Assembly (NCBI GenBank): GCA_028291405.1
Contig: JAQGID010000005.1
Location: 1-35,824, forward strand
Length of the DNA stretch: 35,824 bases
Direction: 5' to 3'
Origin: Rhodospirillales bacterium
Lineage (GTDB): Bacteria > Pseudomonadota > Alphaproteobacteria > ATCC43930 > CGMCC-115725
Of this stretch, positions 33,335 to 35,824 are shown piece after piece. Both the position numbers and the translations under genes were made by a program. Every line of letters starts with the position of its first letter. Within the stretch, counting starts at the first letter, position 1. The notes under the pieces were generated by a model. It was given only the letters and a program-made list of their open reading frames with translations, ran no database searches and was not told the origin of the DNA.

Positions 33335-35614
33335 TCATTTCGTCTCGGCGACATGGATGCCGCGCCAACCCGGCGGCGGCGGCCGGACCGCGAAATCGGC
33401 GATGCGCTCCTGGTAGAAAGCATAGAACGCGTCGAGCCGCGGCGCCAAAGGCCGGCAGGACGCGATATGGGCGAGCGCCTCGTCCCAACGCTGGCCGCGA
33501 TAGGCATCGATCATCGCGATGTGACGCGACCGCAATTCCATGAAGCCGGAAGTCGCGGCGGCTTCGTCATCGCCGAGCAATGCATGGATATGAACTGCTT
33601 CGGCACGGCCCTTGACGGCGATGAGGTCGAGCTCGAGGCAGGCGAAGTCGCGAACATGCGCCTCGGTGTCCTCGCCGATGACGATCGCGACACCATAATT
33701 CTTGGACTGCGATTCGAGTCGCGAGGCGAGGTTCACCGCGTCGCCGAGGACGGTGTAGCTCTTGCGCAGCTCCGAGCCCATGTTACCGACGATGCAATCG
33801 CCGGTGTTGATGCCGATGCCGATGTCGAGGCGGGGCGTGAAGACGCGGTGCACGAGCAGCGTCTCGCCGTGGTCGAGCGCGTCTTGCTGCGCCGCCTCGC
33901 CGCTGACCGCATCGGCGGCGAGCTTGCCGTTCAGCGTGGCGAGCTCCTCCAGCATCGCGAGCGCGGCACGGCAGGCGTTGCGCGCGTGCTTCGCATCGTC
34001 CAACGGGGCGTTCCAGATCGCCATGATCGCATCGCCTATGTATTTGTCGATCGTCCCCTCATGGGCCAGTATCGCATCGGTCATGGGCGTCATGTAGCGG
34101 TTGATCAGCTCGGTGAGGTCGCCGGGATCGTCGCGATAGCGCTCCGAGATCGCCGTGAAGCCGCGGATGTCGCTAAAGAGAAACGTCATGTTGCGGTGCT
34201 CGCCGCCGAGGTTCAGCTTCGACGGGTCGTTGACGAGCTGTTCGACACGCGCTGGCGAAAGGTACTGGTTGAAGGCGGTGCGGATCTGTCGCCGCTGCGT
34301 CTCCTCGCGACTGTAGCCGGCGTAGACCAGGACCGTGTAGAGCAGCGCCGCGGTCGCCAACGGGAAGGTCGCGTCCAGCAGGAAGGCGTGGGCAGCGTAC
34401 AGATAGACGGCGCCCGCGGCGATAGCCCCCGCGAACAGCACCAGGACCAGCAGGGTCCAACGTGCGCCCGAGATCGGCACCAGCACGATCATCGCGAGGC
34501 CGGTGAGGGCGATCAGCAGCAGCTCGGCACGCTCGGCCCAATCGGGTCGCGTGATGTAGCTTTCACCGAGCACGGTCTCCAGCAGCTGGGCGTGCACCTC
34601 GACGCCGGGCAGCGACGCGTCGAGCGGCGTCGTCTTGTTGTCGTTGAGGCCGACCGCCGAGGTACCGATCAGGATCAGCTTTCCAGCGATCCGCGCCGGG
34701 TCGACGGTGCCGTCGAGGATGTCGCGGGCCGAGACGTAGATGTTGCCTTCGTGGCGCGCGAAATGCACCCAGACGCGCCCTTGCCGGTCCGTCGGGATCG
34801 CGTGCTCGCCGATCAGCAGCTCCTGCATCCCGAAAGGCGACGCGCGTACGAGCACGCTCTCGCCAAGGGCGACATGCAGCATCTCGAAGGAGAGTGCCGG
34901 GAAGAGGATGTTGCCGACGGCGAGGACCAGCGGCACGCGGCGCACGATGCCGTCGCGCTCCGGCATGATCGTGATCATCGCCCGGCCTGCCGCGGCATCC
35001 TCCAGCTCGGGCACGGCGCGGACGATTCCCGGAAACCCTTGGAGATACGAGCGCGGATCGGTGCCGATCGTCGCCAGCGGCGAGCGCAACGGCGGACCGG
35101 CGCCGTCGCCGAGATCGCGCTCGCGCGCCGATTCCCCGAGGACGACGCGACTGCGGCCGAGGGCGCCGGCGAACACGGAATCATTTCCCGGCAGCCGCGC
35201 GAGAGCGTCGCGCGTCTCGCGGTCGAGCCCGACGAAACTTTTAGCGGCCAGGGCCGGCGACATACGATCCGGTTCCGGGAAGACGACGTCGAAGCCGATG
35301 ACGACGGCGCCGAGGCTCGTCAGCCGGTCGACCAGCTCGGCGAGAATGGTGCGCGGCCAGGGCCATTGCCCGATCGTCGCGAGGCTCTCGTCGTCGATGT
35401 CGACGATGGCGACGGGCTGATCCGTGACGGCGCGGGGAAACAATTCCTGCAGCAGGTCGAAGCTGCGCATGCGCAGCAGTTGAGTGACCGCCGGATCGAA
35501 GGTGCGGACGCCGAGGACCGCGGCGAGGAGGAAAAGCGCGATCAGGCGGCCGTGCCCGAGGACCTGCGGCAGCCTCGCCTTGCCCCGGAGGAAGAGCCGC
35601 GGCGGCAGGCTCAT
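33335..35614 (-). CDS. CHASE2-domain adenylate cyclase
   Basis: This 759-residue membrane signalling enzyme has an N-terminal helix (about 23-37). A periplasmic CHASE2 sensor follows (about 60-345, with VAIVDIDDESLATIGQWPWPR and GKLILIGTSAVGLNDN), then three closely spaced transmembrane helices (about 363-433). The C-terminal class III cyclase domain runs from about 472 to 680. Catalytic-metal aspartates are Asp482 (FLFSDIRGFT) and Asp528 (DKYIGDAI). Lys524 with Thr621 near VLGDAVNLASRLE fits ATP rather than GTP as substrate. It should make cAMP in response to an unknown periplasmic signal. Its ATG overlaps the stop of the preceding gene as ATGA. Confidence 0.93.
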   Translation of the reverse strand: MSLPPRLFLRGKARLPQVLGHGRLIALFLLAAVLGVRTFDPAVTQLLRMRSFDLLQELFPRAVTDQPVAIVDIDDESLATIGQWPWPRTILAELVDRLTSLGAVVIGFDVVFPEPDRMSPALAAKSFVGLDRETRDALARLPGNDSVFAGALGRSRVVLGESARERDLGDGAGPPLRSPLATIGTDPRSYLQGFPGIVRAVPELEDAAAGRAMITIMPERDGIVRRVPLVLAVGNILFPALSFEMLHVALGESVLVRASPFGMQELLIGEHAIPTDRQGRVWVHFARHEGNIYVSARDILDGTVDPARIAGKLILIGTSAVGLNDNKTTPLDASLPGVEVHAQLLETVLGESYITRPDWAERAELLLIALTGLAMIVLVPISGARWTLLVLVLFAGAIAAGAVYLYAAHAFLLDATFPLATAALLYTVLVYAGYSREETQRRQIRTAFNQYLSPARVEQLVNDPSKLNLGGEHRNMTFLFSDIRGFTAISERYRDDPGDLTELINRYMTPMTDAILAHEGTIDKYIGDAIMAIWNAPLDDAKHARNACRAALAMLEELATLNGKLAADAVSGEAAQQDALDHGETLLVHRVFTPRLDIGIGINTGDCIVGNMGSELRKSYTVLGDAVNLASRLESQSKNYGVAIVIGEDTEAHVRDFACLELDLIAVKGRAEAVHIHALLGDDEAAATSGFMELRSRHIAMIDAYRGQRWDEALAHIASCRPLAPRLDAFYAFYQERIADFAVRPPPPGWRGIHVAETK

Positions 35615-35824
35615 GCGGCGCGGCGTCGCCGCATGACGAAGAGCGCGGCGAGCGCGGCGCCGAACAACAGCAGTGTCGCCGGCTCGGCTGCCGCGGTGAT
35701 GGCGGTTCCGGCGTAATGCCAGATCCAGCTGTCGCCTTCGGCGTCCGCAAAGGTGACGTCGCCGCTGAAGAAGCCGACGTCGCCCGGCAGCGGCTCGAAG
35801 TTGAGATAGCCGAGGAGGGCGTTT
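35611..35824 (-). CDS. C-terminus of an exported protein with a PEP-CTERM-like sorting tail (partial)
   Basis: The frame is open to the right edge of the window and 70 residues are visible. The end has the three-part PEP-CTERM pattern: a short motif (AEPATL in place of the usual PEP), a hydrophobic helix (LLLFGAALAALFVM), and a basic cluster (RRRR) followed by AA. In other bacteria such tails direct processing by exosortase and delivery of exopolysaccharide-associated proteins. The preceding part is acidic and beta-like (GDVGFFSGDVTFADAEGDSW). Its TGA overlaps the cyclase ATG, so the two are translationally coupled. Assignment to PEP-CTERM is tentative because the first motif deviates and only the tail is seen. 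Confidence 0.65.
   Translation of the reverse strand, partial: NALLGYLNFEPLPGDVGFFSGDVTFADAEGDSWIWHYAGTAITAAAEPATLLLFGAALAALFVMRRRRAA

Noticed and set aside
33134-35716. Long plus-strand frame (about 860 codons) opposite the CHASE2 cyclase
   Set aside because: Antisense shadow with no recognisable domain. The minus-strand cyclase is unambiguous.

Overview
The window is about 36 kb of high-G+C DNA with strong G/C bias at third codon positions. It most resembles an alphaproteobacterium, probably Hyphomicrobiales or Rhodospirillales. The pointers are the aroA-cmk-rpsA operon with a CP4-type (class II) EPSP synthase, the divergent FYDLN-acid/zinc-ribbon gene next to tRNA-Ala(GGC), a phasin, DUF1345, DUF2171 and PRC-barrel genes, and possible EcfG-type promoter boxes. 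I cannot name a genus from the sequence. No insertion sequence, integrase, CRISPR array or rRNA was seen.

Layout. (1) 1-6.7 kb: the 3' end of a ROK-kinase-like gene, then an alkanesulfonate cluster ssuA-ssuC-ssuB-ssuD followed by an isopenicillin-N-synthase-type 2-oxoglutarate/Fe(II) dioxygenase and a fosmidomycin-resistance-type MFS exporter. (2) 6.7-10 kb: stress and housekeeping genes (phasin, PRC-barrel, hemerythrin, double-GNAT, DUF488) and a tiny ORF behind a palindromic promoter. (3) 10-14.4 kb: a ring-hydroxylating oxygenase system made of a ferredoxin/flavin reductase with a structured leader, a Rieske oxygenase, an unknown protein and an MFS transporter. (4) 14.5-19.1 kb: a DUF882 murein-peptidase-like protein, small secreted proteins, DUF2171, an enoyl-CoA hydratase, DUF1345 and a NiCoT nickel/cobalt permease. 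(5) 19.4-25.8 kb: one tight eight-gene operon that joins a Tat-exported IorAB-type molybdenum hydroxylase to a SoxE-like cytochrome, SoxF, SoxX, SoxY, SoxZ and SoxA. It is closed by a terminator and a convergent outer-membrane beta-barrel gene. (6) 27.6-32.4 kb: rpsA, cmk and aroA, the FYDLN gene and tRNA-Ala(GGC). (7) 32.4-35.8 kb: a secreted hypothetical protein, a CHASE2 adenylate cyclase, and the C-terminus of a protein with a PEP-CTERM-like tail whose stop codon overlaps the cyclase start.

How the genes work together. Sulfur is the recurring theme. The Ssu genes import and desulfonate organosulfonates in the cytoplasm, while the Sox genes carry and oxidise inorganic sulfur in the periplasm. 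The Sox set here lacks soxB and soxCD, so it is either completed elsewhere or works differently, and the cotranscribed molybdenum hydroxylase is the most unusual element of the window. The Rieske system and the MFS transporters point to use of aromatic or other xenobiotic substrates. Nothing here proves a new system. The best candidates for a second look are the Mo-hydroxylase/Sox operon, its CTG-initiated cytochrome, the structured leader of the Rieske reductase, and the coupling of a PEP-CTERM-like protein to a cyclase.
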